From the NCBI RefSeq assembly GCF_024623785.1, contig NZ_JANKBZ010000003.1, positions 1-64,000 on the forward strand: a stretch of DNA of 64,000 nucleotides. The letters run 5' to 3'. Source of the stretch: Archangium lipolyticum. Lineage in GTDB: Bacteria; Myxococcota; Myxococcia; Myxococcales; Myxococcaceae. Position numbers and translations under genes: made by a program. Position 1 is the first letter of the stretch; each line of letters begins with the position of its first letter. Positions 52,681 to 61,684 of the stretch are shown in pieces. The notes under the pieces are model-generated. The model was not told the origin of the DNA, did no database searches, and worked only from the letters and a program-made list of their open reading frames with translations.

Positions 52681-53889
52681 CTAAGGCGTGGAGTGGCGGG
52701 AGCCGTCCGGGGTCCGCTTGCGCAGCTCCTCGGCCACTCCCAGTCGTTCGAGCGCGCGGAGCACGAGCTCGCTCGGGGCCCTGTGCTTGCGGGCCACGGC
52801 TTCGGCGAGCTCCGACAGCGTCGTGGCCGCCGGCAGCTCGTCGCGCACCAGCACCTCGAGCTCGCGGCGCAGCAGATCCGTGAACCGCTTCTTGATTCCC
52901 AGATCCGCCAGGTACTTGTCCCGCCCGAGCAGATCCAACCGCTGGGTCAGGTGGCGCGTGGTGAGGGCCTCGCGGCGGAAGCGCTCGCGCAGCTCCTCGA
53001 CCTCCTGGGAGATGCCCGCCTTGGCCTCGAGCTGCTTGAGCTCGGACGGGCTGAGCCCCAGCGCCCAGCCCACCCGGCCGGAGGCGCCGCGGTGCTCGGT
53101 GAAGGCGGCGAGGATGGCCGTGCGCTCGCGGGTTTCCATGGCCTCCATCAACCCCTGAGCCCTCAGCGCTCCTTCCAGCTCCGAGAGCGTCAGGTCTCCC
53201 CGGGCGCCGTTGTACTGGCCCTCCAGGGACTTGAGCAGCGCGAAGCGGTGCTCGTGCGCCTCGATCGAGGCCTCCAGCGTCTCCCGGCCCGAGGCGCGTG
53301 TCAGCTCCTGGAAGCTCGTCTTGGGAGCATCCAGGCGGGTGAAGCGCCCGCGGGGCTTGGGCAGATCGCGCTTGAGGAAGCTGGGCGCCTCCCCGGCCTC
53401 GTCGAGCTCGGGCGGCAGCGGCTCCGGGGTGGTGCGCTTGCGAGGGGCGATCCGCGCCTGGACCGTCTCTCCGCGGGACTTCTCGGAGGCCTCCCGCCGG
53501 GCGGGCACGGGGGCGGGGACGGCGGGGGTGGCGAAGGAGGGCACCTCCGGGGCGGGCGGCGGCGCGGGCGGGCGCTTCTCCTCCCGGACACGGGCCAGCT
53601 CCTGCACCACCTCATAATAGCCGGAGCCTTGCCGCACCGCGGCGAGCGCGGGCGCCGTGCCCTTGAGCACGTCCACGACGGCGAAGGGCCCGAGCGGCGT
53701 GGCTTCCGGCTCGGTGTCGGTCAAGGTACGAACCCGGAAGTCCTCCGATTCGGCGAGCAGGGCGAGTGCCTCGCGAACCTCAGTGGGGGTTGCAGGCGAT
53801 TTGGCTCGCCGGCAGTAGTCGGAGACGGCCACCGCCACGGGGGTGGGCACGTCATCGGGTTGCCGCTGTCTCTGCCAGTGACTGTTCAT
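52681..53889 (-). CDS. Helical protein of unknown function (possible DNA-binding)
   Basis: The 402-residue protein has an N-terminal segment MNSHWQRQRQPDDVPTPVAV, a long Pro-rich middle (PPAPPPAPEVPSFATPAVPA) and a basic stretch KRTTPEPLPPELDEAGEAPS. A helical C-terminal half includes SELEGALRAQGLMEAMETRE, GRVGWALGLSPSELKQLEAK, and TTLSELAEAVARKHRAPSEL with LRALERLGVAEELRKR. The last part looks like helix-turn-helix units, but no named family is recognised. The start at 53889 is the last ATG before the readable protein; upstream frame is unconserved. No strong ribosome binding site. It stands 216 bases from fur. Confidence 0.55.
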   Translation of the reverse strand: MNSHWQRQRQPDDVPTPVAVAVSDYCRRAKSPATPTEVREALALLAESEDFRVRTLTDTEPEATPLGPFAVVDVLKGTAPALAAVRQGSGYYEVVQELARVREEKRPPAPPPAPEVPSFATPAVPAPVPARREASEKSRGETVQARIAPRKRTTPEPLPPELDEAGEAPSFLKRDLPKPRGRFTRLDAPKTSFQELTRASGRETLEASIEAHEHRFALLKSLEGQYNGARGDLTLSELEGALRAQGLMEAMETRERTAILAAFTEHRGASGRVGWALGLSPSELKQLEAKAGISQEVEELRERFRREALTTRHLTQRLDLLGRDKYLADLGIKKRFTDLLRRELEVLVRDELPAATTLSELAEAVARKHRAPSELVLRALERLGVAEELRKRTPDGSRHSTP

Positions 53890-54105
53890 GAAAGTTGCGG
53901 AAAAATGCTCGTTTACGAGGCCGGGTGCCTCTATCTTCGCTGGCAGACGGGTGTCAATGAATCCGACCGGCTCCAATCTAAACAGCCAGCGGAAGGTGCA
54001 AGTTGGTATCGCACCCGGGCAGGGGTGCGTGTACTCCTTATGTCCGGCGGGTAGACAATCCGTGGAACGAGGGGCCATCGCGGTGGCTCGGAGGGCAGGC
54101 GAGCC

Positions 54106-54561
54106 TTGAATCAGAACATGGACGAAGTCCTCCAGCGTTACATGGCGCAGCACGGGCTGAAGAGCACGCGCCAGCGCAGTCTCATCATCGACACCTTCTT
54201 CTCCGTCGGGGGCCACCTCTCCGTCGAGGAGCTGTGGAACAAGGTGCGCGAACAGGACACCAAGGTGTCGGTGGCGACGGTGTACCGGACGATGAAGTTG
54301 CTCAACGAGTGCGGCCTGGCCCACGCGCGCAACTTCGGGGACGGACAGACGCGCTACGAGGCCGCGGCGGGGAGAGAGCACCACGATCACCTCATCTGCA
54401 CGCACTGCGGCACCATCGTCGAGTTCGAGGACGACCGCATCGAGGAGATGCAGGACGCGGTGGCACGCAAGCACGGCTTCACGGTGACATCGCACAAGAT
54501 GGAGCTGTACGGGCTGTGCAAGAACTGTCAGCGGCGCTCCGCCCCCAAGAGCGAGGCATGA
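54106..54561 (+). CDS. fur: Fur-family metalloregulator
   Basis: The 151-residue protein has the winged helix RYMAQHGLKSTRQRSLIIDT, VSVATVYRTMKLLNECGLAH and the Fur metal sites HHDHLICTHCGTIVEFEDDR and LYGLCKNC. It is probably a ferric-uptake or peroxide-type repressor; the metal cannot be decided. A TTG start at 54106 is supported by CGGAGGGCAGGC upstream; ATG at 54118 lacks a ribosome binding site. Its stop overlaps the next ATG by four bases, so the thioredoxin-like lipoprotein is co-translated. That hints at a redox or metal connection. Confidence 0.93.
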   Translation: MNQNMDEVLQRYMAQHGLKSTRQRSLIIDTFFSVGGHLSVEELWNKVREQDTKVSVATVYRTMKLLNECGLAHARNFGDGQTRYEAAAGREHHDHLICTHCGTIVEFEDDRIEEMQDAVARKHGFTVTSHKMELYGLCKNCQRRSAPKSEA

Positions 54562-55079
54562 GGCGCGCGGCCCTGGCCCTCGGGTGCGCGCTGGCGCTGG
54601 CCCTGGCGGGGTGCCGCACCGTCCCCGAAGGGCCGGCGGCGGGCTCGGGGCCCTCTCCGTACCTCGGGGCGCTGATGCTGCCCTCGGTGGGACCCACGCC
54701 GTATGAGTGGAACCGGCTGCCCGGGCGCGTGGTGATGGTGGCCTTCTTCGCCACCTGGTGCTTCCCGTGCCTGGCGGAGCTGCCCACGCTGGAGGCGCTC
54801 CAGAAGGAGTACGGCCCCCAGGGCTTCCAGGTGGTGCTGGTGGGCATGGATCTGGAGGGCACGCTCGTGCTGGAGCCCTTCGCCAACCAGTACGCGCTGA
54901 ACTTCCCGGTGCTGGTGTCCGACCAGGGCATGCAGCAGGGGCGCAGCGCCTTCGGGCTCATTCCCGCGCTGCCCTCCACCTTCCTCCTGGACAAGGGAGG
55001 CCAGGTGGCCGGTGCGTGGCAGGGCGTGGCCGGCCACAGGGACATCTCGCGCGCGGTGGAAGAACTGTTGCGGCGCTGA
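54558..55079 (+). CDS. Thioredoxin-fold lipoprotein (TlpA/ResA-like)
   Basis: The 173-residue protein has a lipoprotein signal (MRRAALALGCALALALAGCR, lipobox ALAGC) and a thioredoxin domain with the active site FATWCFPCLAELPTLEALQK (CxxC), VVLVGMDLEGTLVLEPFANQ and the cis-Pro region LPSTFLLDKGGQVAGAW. It would act in the periplasm in disulfide reduction, for example cytochrome maturation or repair of thiols. It overlaps the Fur stop (ATGA). Confidence 0.88.
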   Translation: MRRAALALGCALALALAGCRTVPEGPAAGSGPSPYLGALMLPSVGPTPYEWNRLPGRVVMVAFFATWCFPCLAELPTLEALQKEYGPQGFQVVLVGMDLEGTLVLEPFANQYALNFPVLVSDQGMQQGRSAFGLIPALPSTFLLDKGGQVAGAWQGVAGHRDISRAVEELLRR

Positions 55080-55217
55080 AGCGCGCCTCCCGTGTGCTGT
55101 TCCTCATCCGATGTCCGAGTCCCCGCGGCGCGTGTAGGAGCGAGGGCCGGGAGCCCGCTACATGCCTGGAGCGGATTTCTTGCCGGGGGTGTCGCCGCTG
55201 GTACCTTCCGGCCACTC

Positions 55218-55493
55218 ATGACGGTGCGGCGAAAGCTCCTCGGTGTGGCGGCGTGCGTGGCCGCGGTCCTGACGCTGGTTTCGGTCGTGGACGCGAAGGG
55301 CTTCCGCCGCTACCTGCGCCTGCGCCAGGACGTGGAGTCCATCCAGGCCCGCAATCGCGTCCTCTCCGAGCAGAACGACGCCCTCCGGCGTGAAATCAAC
55401 GCGCTGCGCAACGACCCCAACGCCCTCGAGCGCGCCGCGCGCGAAGAGCTCGGCTACATCAAGCCGGGCGAGATCGTCTTCCACCTGGAGTAA
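55218..55493 (+). CDS. ftsB: FtsB/DivIC-like septum formation initiator
   Basis: The 91-residue bitopic protein has an N-terminal membrane helix (GVAACVAAVLTLVSVVDAKG), then a coiled coil (RYLRLRQDVESIQARNRVLS, EQNDALRREINALRNDP) and the conserved end LERAAREELGYIKPGEIVFH. This matches FtsB, which links FtsL and FtsQ in the divisome. The start at 55218 begins before the helix; an earlier ATG at 55092 has no conserved sequence. Two bases separate it from the diguanylate cyclase gene. Confidence 0.85.
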   Translation: MTVRRKLLGVAACVAAVLTLVSVVDAKGFRRYLRLRQDVESIQARNRVLSEQNDALRREINALRNDPNALERAAREELGYIKPGEIVFHLE

Positions 55494-55495
55494 CC

Positions 55496-57661
55496 ATGTC
55501 CGCCCTTTCGGCCATCCCTCCAGCCTCCAAGCTCCTGCGCCCCCTGGTGCGCGCCGTTCCCGCGGCGGCCGTGCTGTCCGCCTTCGTCCACATCGCCCGG
55601 GGTGGGTTCCGGGGCCTGCAGACGCTGGGCTGGACGGAGGCCTCCATCGTCCTGTTCCTGCTGGCCGGACTGGGGCTCATGGCCTGGAGGCGCTTCACCC
55701 GTGGCGCCGTGGGCGCTCCGCTCTACCTGCGGGATGATCTGGAGCTGGGGGCGGTGCTCATCGCCGTGGCCTTCATCGTGGTGGCCATCGCCGGTGGGGC
55801 GGTGTTCCCCATCGTCTACCTGCTCATGGCCTTCCTGGTGGCCTTCCTGCCGCGCAACGCGGGACTGACGCTGCTGGGCGTGGCGCTGGCCTTCGACGCG
55901 CTCGTCTCGTTGCAGGGCCCGGAGCGCAGCATCACCTCCTTCCTCACCCACTCGCTGTTCCTGTCGCTCTTCGCCGGCCTGTACCAGCTGGTGCTCGCCT
56001 CGCGCATCGCCGCCGCCCGCCGCGCCGAGAGCTCCGCGGTGGAGAAGCGCATCAAGGAGGTCGAGGAGCGCGCCCGCACCTTCCGCCTCGTCAGCTCCGG
56101 CTCCCACGACAACCCGCCGGACGTGAAGGACGAGGAGAAGTGGCTGCTGGCCTCGGTGAAGGAGATCGAGGGCGCGGTGGGCGCCGCGCTGGAGATCGCC
56201 GAGACGGCGCTCAAGACGAACACCTGCGCGGCCTTCCTGCTGACGTCGGACGACAAGGGGCTGAAGCTGTACGACTGCCGCAGCATGTCGGACCGCGTGC
56301 AGCGCGAGAGCTTCAACGCGGGGGAGGGGATGCTGGGCGGGGTGCTCAAGCGCCGGGCGCCGGTGCGGATGCACTCGGCACATGGGCTCAAGGGCATCAC
56401 CTGGTACGACGGGGGTGCCCCCGAGCTGAAGGCCGTGCTGGCCGTGCCGATCATCGAGGGCAGCGGGCTGGTGCGCGGCGTGCTGGTGGCGGATCGGCTG
56501 ACGCACAACCCGTTCTCGGACGACGACGAGAAGCTCTTCACCACGATCGCCGCCGAGGTGCTGCGGTCGATCGAGGTGGAGCGGGTGATGACGTACATCC
56601 GCAAGACGCGCGACGAAAAGGATCGGTTCTTCCGGGCGATCGAGGAGCTCAACCGGGCGGGGAGCCCGGAGCAGGTGTTCCTGGCGGTGCTGGAGAGCGC
56701 GCGGCAGCTGGCGGGCCTGGACTTCTGCGCCGTCACCATCGTGAACGAGGTGGAAGGCAAGCGGATGCACAAGGTGGCGCGGATGCTGGGCGTGACGGCG
56801 CAGGGCAGCAAGGCGCTCGAGGGCCGCAGCTTCCCGGACAACAATGGGCTGGTGGCCAACGTGGTGCGCTACGGCGCGCCGCTGCCCGGGCGCGACATCA
56901 AGGCCATGGACCGGCAGGTCATCTTCGACGAGGAGACGCAGCTGCGCGGCCTGGCGGCGCTGAAGATCTTCCCGCTCACGGCGGGCGACAGGATCCTCGG
57001 GACGCTGGTGGCGGGCTCGCGCCGCAAGGCGGCGCTGGACCACGACGTGCTGCGGATGCTGGAGGTGATCGCGATCCAGGCGGCGCAGGCGGTGCTGCGT
57101 GCGCAGCTCTACGAGGCGATGGAGCGGATGGCGACGACGGACGGCATGACGGGCCTGTACAACAACCGCACCTTCCAGACGAAGGCGGACGAGATGCTGG
57201 CGCACTCGCGGCGGTACGGGCGCAAGTGCTCGCTGATCCTCACGGACGTGGACCACTTCAAGAGCGTGAACGACACGTATGGCCACCTGACGGGAGACCA
57301 GGTGCTCAAGGGCGTGGCGCGCATCCTCAAGCAGCAGGCGCGGGACACGGACATCGTGGCGCGTTACGGCGGTGAGGAGTTCGCGATCCTGATGCCGGAG
57401 ACGGAGGCGAAGGGGGCGAAGGTGATCGCGGAACGTATCCGCGAGGCGATCAAGGCCGAGGTGTTCCAGACGGAGATGGGCCCGCTGAAGGTGACGCTGT
57501 CGTTGGGAATCGCGACGGCGCCGGATCACGGAACGGACAAGCTGGTGCTGGTGGAGCAGGCGGACCAGTGCCTGTACTACGCGAAGAGGCACGGCCGGAA
57601 CCAGTCGGTGACGGTGGCCGAGGCGCAGGGAGGAAGAAAGCTCCAGGCGGTCGAGGGTTGA
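55496..57661 (+). CDS. Membrane diguanylate cyclase with two GAF domains
   Basis: The 721-residue protein has a hydrophobic N-terminus with about five helices (for example ASIVLFLLAGLGLMAWRRFT, LIAVAFIVVAIAGGAVFPIV). A short coiled coil leads to a first GAF (about 215-365, FLLTSDDKGLKLYDC, LAVPIIEGSGLVRGVLVADR) and a second GAF (about 385-535). The C-terminal GGDEF domain has SLILTDVDHFKSVNDTYGHL and active-site GGEEF (near 625). RDTD lies five residues before GGEEF, the RxxD inhibitory site. It should therefore make cyclic di-GMP with feedback control. It is coupled to ftsB (two bases) and to the methyltransferase (TTGA overlap). Confidence 0.93.
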   Translation: MSALSAIPPASKLLRPLVRAVPAAAVLSAFVHIARGGFRGLQTLGWTEASIVLFLLAGLGLMAWRRFTRGAVGAPLYLRDDLELGAVLIAVAFIVVAIAGGAVFPIVYLLMAFLVAFLPRNAGLTLLGVALAFDALVSLQGPERSITSFLTHSLFLSLFAGLYQLVLASRIAAARRAESSAVEKRIKEVEERARTFRLVSSGSHDNPPDVKDEEKWLLASVKEIEGAVGAALEIAETALKTNTCAAFLLTSDDKGLKLYDCRSMSDRVQRESFNAGEGMLGGVLKRRAPVRMHSAHGLKGITWYDGGAPELKAVLAVPIIEGSGLVRGVLVADRLTHNPFSDDDEKLFTTIAAEVLRSIEVERVMTYIRKTRDEKDRFFRAIEELNRAGSPEQVFLAVLESARQLAGLDFCAVTIVNEVEGKRMHKVARMLGVTAQGSKALEGRSFPDNNGLVANVVRYGAPLPGRDIKAMDRQVIFDEETQLRGLAALKIFPLTAGDRILGTLVAGSRRKAALDHDVLRMLEVIAIQAAQAVLRAQLYEAMERMATTDGMTGLYNNRTFQTKADEMLAHSRRYGRKCSLILTDVDHFKSVNDTYGHLTGDQVLKGVARILKQQARDTDIVARYGGEEFAILMPETEAKGAKVIAERIREAIKAEVFQTEMGPLKVTLSLGIATAPDHGTDKLVLVEQADQCLYYAKRHGRNQSVTVAEAQGGRKLQAVEG

Positions 57662-58458
57662 TACAAAAACGAGTCCCGCTGGCGGTGACGACGAGCGGCA
57701 AGCCGGAAGACGCGCTGGTGGCCCGGGCGAGGGAAGCGGCGCGCGAGTGGAATCTGCCCTTCATCCCGAGGAGGAAGAAGCAGCCCATGGGTCCGCTGCT
57801 CGAATCCGCGGCGGACGCCTTCATCGTCTTCGAGCGAGAGGGCGTATCCCTCTGGGACAAGGAAGGCTCCTTCAGCTTCAATCCTGGGATGGCGCACCTG
57901 CGCCGGCTGCGGATCCTCTCGGGGCAGAAGGGCGGGGATGATGCGCTCGTGCGAGTAGCCGAGCTGCGCGCGGGAGACCACTTCCTCGATTGCACGCTGG
58001 GGCTCGGGCAGGACGCGCTGGTGGCGGCACTGGTGGTGGGGCCGTCGGGGCGGGTCGTGGGCCTGGAGAAGAGCCTCGCGCTGTACGCGGTCGTCTCCGA
58101 GGGCCTCGAGACCTACGACTACGGCCCGGACTCATACCGGGTGGAGACGGTGCGAGCGGACTCCCACGAGTACCTGCGCGCGCTGCCTTCGGGCTCATTC
58201 GACGTCGTCTTCTTCGATCCGATGTTCGAGAAGCCCAAGAAGTCCCAGCCGGCGTTCGAGATGCTCCGCCGGTTCGCCGAGCACGCGCCGCTCACGCCGG
58301 AGACGCTGGAGGAGGCGAGACGGGTGGCGCGGCGGTGGGTGGTGGTGAAGGGGGCGAAGTACTCGGAGGACCTCGAGAAGCTGGGGCTCGAGGCCGAACC
58401 CGGCTCGCGCTACACCTCCGTCGTCTGGGGGCGCGTTCCGGCGGCACCCGCACGGTAG
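57658..58458 (+). CDS. RsmJ-like class I methyltransferase
   Basis: The 266-residue protein, starting with TTG at 57658 that overlaps the cyclase stop, has LPFIPRRKKQPMGPLLESAA, FNPGMAHLRRLRILSGQKGG, the SAM-binding region FLDCTLGLGQDALVAALVVG and the catalytic-type FDVVFFDPMFEKPKKSQPAF. The DPMF motif is that of RsmJ, the 16S rRNA G1516 N2-methyltransferase, but the rest is diverged and the start is longer than a minimal domain. So an rRNA methyltransferase is likely, not certain. GAGGG lies just before the TTG. Confidence 0.75.
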   Translation: MIQKRVPLAVTTSGKPEDALVARAREAAREWNLPFIPRRKKQPMGPLLESAADAFIVFEREGVSLWDKEGSFSFNPGMAHLRRLRILSGQKGGDDALVRVAELRAGDHFLDCTLGLGQDALVAALVVGPSGRVVGLEKSLALYAVVSEGLETYDYGPDSYRVETVRADSHEYLRALPSGSFDVVFFDPMFEKPKKSQPAFEMLRRFAEHAPLTPETLEEARRVARRWVVVKGAKYSEDLEKLGLEAEPGSRYTSVVWGRVPAAPAR

Positions 58459-58550
58459 ACGTGCACCTCCGCCGGATCCGGCACGGATTTGGAACTCCTC
58501 GCGCTCGCGGCTGTCTCCTACGCTCGCGCGAACAAGAGGAGGTTCACACG

Positions 58551-59357
58551 ATGCGTCACACGATGCGGTGGCTGTCCGTGGTGGGAGGGTTGTGCTTCTC
58601 GTGGGCTCCGGCGGCGATGGCGGAGGGCACGCCCGTCGACTGCGGCGGTGTGGAGTGCGAGGGCATCCGCGAGATGAAGGCGCTGTTCCAGGCGGAGGGT
58701 TCCTACTTCGCGGAGAGGGACCTGTACTCACAGAACCTGGCGGCGGTGGGGTTCTCGCCCGCGGCGTGCGCGGATGGCTCGCGAGCGCCCGTGCCGGGAC
58801 CGGGCTGGGTGGCGGGCTGCCACTTCGCCTATCGGGTGACGTCCGTGACGGGGCTGCCGGATTCGTCCTTCACCGCCATCGCCCAGGGGGCCGCGGGCAC
58901 TCCGGCCGAGGGCATCACGCTGGGGATCGGCTCGCCCTCGCTCCAGAACGTCGTCTTCTGGCTGGAGCGCTCCGGCGTGCGCCGCCACGTCTCCTGGGAC
59001 GAGTGTCTGCCGGCCGGGTCCTTCACGTGCGCCGCCCAGGAGCGCGAGGGCCTCGAGGGCATCCGCGCCCTCTTCACCACGGAGCGGTCCTTCCTCCAGG
59101 AGAAGGACCGGTACTCGAGCAACCTCGCGGAGGTGGGCTTCCTGCCCCTGAGCTGCACGGATGGCACGCGCCCCCCGGTCCCGGACAGCTCGTGGCTCGG
59201 TGGGTGCCGCTTCATCTACCGCGTCGAGGTGACGGGGCCGTTCAGCTTCACCGCCACGGCGCGCGCCGTGTCCGGCCTCATCGCGGGCACCACGATCCAG
59301 ATCGACCAGACCGGCACGCTCACCCTCAAGCCCGTCCACTCCGACACGTGCCGGTGA
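58551..59357 (+). CDS. Secreted protein with two tandem pilin-like domains
   Basis: The 268-residue protein has a signal peptide (MRHTMRWLSVVGGLCFSWAP, then AAMAEG). Two repeats of about 110 residues follow, each opening with MKALFQAEGSYFAERDLYSQ or IRALFTTERSFLQEKDRYSS, then NLAAVGFSPAACADGSRAPV or NLAEVGFLPLSCTDGTRPPV, and GWVAGCHFAYRV or SWLGGCRFIYRV. That is the globular C-terminal pattern of type IVa pilin-like proteins, without the N-terminal hydrophobic helix. Each has a conserved disulfide-capable Cys pair. AAGAGGAGGTT gives a strong ribosome binding site. Perhaps a secreted adhesin-like or decoy domain. Confidence 0.7.
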   Translation: MRHTMRWLSVVGGLCFSWAPAAMAEGTPVDCGGVECEGIREMKALFQAEGSYFAERDLYSQNLAAVGFSPAACADGSRAPVPGPGWVAGCHFAYRVTSVTGLPDSSFTAIAQGAAGTPAEGITLGIGSPSLQNVVFWLERSGVRRHVSWDECLPAGSFTCAAQEREGLEGIRALFTTERSFLQEKDRYSSNLAEVGFLPLSCTDGTRPPVPDSSWLGGCRFIYRVEVTGPFSFTATARAVSGLIAGTTIQIDQTGTLTLKPVHSDTCR

Positions 59358-59394
59358 GACGGGCGCGATCTCCGCTCGCCGTTCTCAGGCCCTG

Positions 59395-59441
59395 AAAAAA
59401 CAGACCTCGGAACCCGAGACGAGAATTCTCGGGGACCGAGG
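59395..59441 (-). terminator. Intrinsic terminator of the HAD nucleotidase gene
   Basis: On the minus strand, a hairpin with outer arms CCTCGG/CCGAGG (59405-59410 and 59436-59441) and inner arms CCCGAGA/TCTCGGG (59413-59419 and 59427-59433) is followed by TCTGTTTTTT. It sits 140 bases after the nucleotidase stop. The stem and T-run are classical. The A-run on the plus side of the stem could also make it a weak terminator after the pilin-like gene. Confidence 0.8.
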
Positions 59442-59580
59442 CCGGAGCACTCCAGGGAGAGGGGGAAAACCCTGGCTGCACGCTCTTTGAATAATCGGGT
59501 CTGGCCCGGCGTGCATCACCAATCTTCAAGTAGGGCAGGGCAATGTGACCATTGGGGCACAATGTTCCGCCGGAGGGGTC

Positions 59581-61278
<1,698 letters not shown>

Positions 61279-61378
61279 GGGAAGGACAGAGATAACACGC
61301 GCTCCCCATGCGGCACCATCCTCCCGGACCGTCCTCCTTGCGGGGGGACGAGCCGGCGTGGCACGCTCGCGGGTCCCC

Positions 61379-61684
61379 ATGCGCACGTCCGCCAGACGCC
61401 CCTCGTCCGACGCCGACCTCCACGCGCGGCTGTCCGCCCGGATCGAGGCCTTGGAGGACCGTGTCCGCCGGCTCGAGGCCCTGGTGCGTGGCGCCGCCGC
61501 CGCCGGGCGTGCGCGTGCCTCGGGCCAGGTGCGCCGCAAGGCGGCCGCTCCCCGGGTGGCCGGCCGGGCCCGGCCTCGCTGCCCCGGGTGTACACTGGAG
61601 CTGCCCCCTGGTCGCCGGGGCGAGGCGTGCGTCTGGTGCGGGTTCCAATTCGACGCCGTCCGGCCCCGGAAGAGGAAGGGATGA
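61379..61684 (+). CDS. Small coiled-coil and zinc-ribbon protein
   Basis: The 101-residue protein has a coiled-coil front (ARLSARIEALEDRVRRLEAL), a basic Arg/Ala-rich middle and a C-terminal zinc ribbon RCPGCTLELPPGRRGEACVW then CGFQF (CxxC, CxxC). It ends with an Arg/Lys tail. Its stop overlaps the ATG of the pseudokinase by four bases. It is divergent from the HAD gene with about 100 bases between the starts. No family is known. It could bind DNA or RNA or act as an adaptor for the following kinase-like protein. Confidence 0.6.
   Translation: MRTSARRPSSDADLHARLSARIEALEDRVRRLEALVRGAAAAGRARASGQVRRKAAAPRVAGRARPRCPGCTLELPPGRRGEACVWCGFQFDAVRPRKRKG

Noticed and set aside
59474-59492. A sigma-54-like promoter (TGGC...TT) after the terminator
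   Set aside because: The spacing and the -12 GC element do not match; only TGGC and a TT are present.
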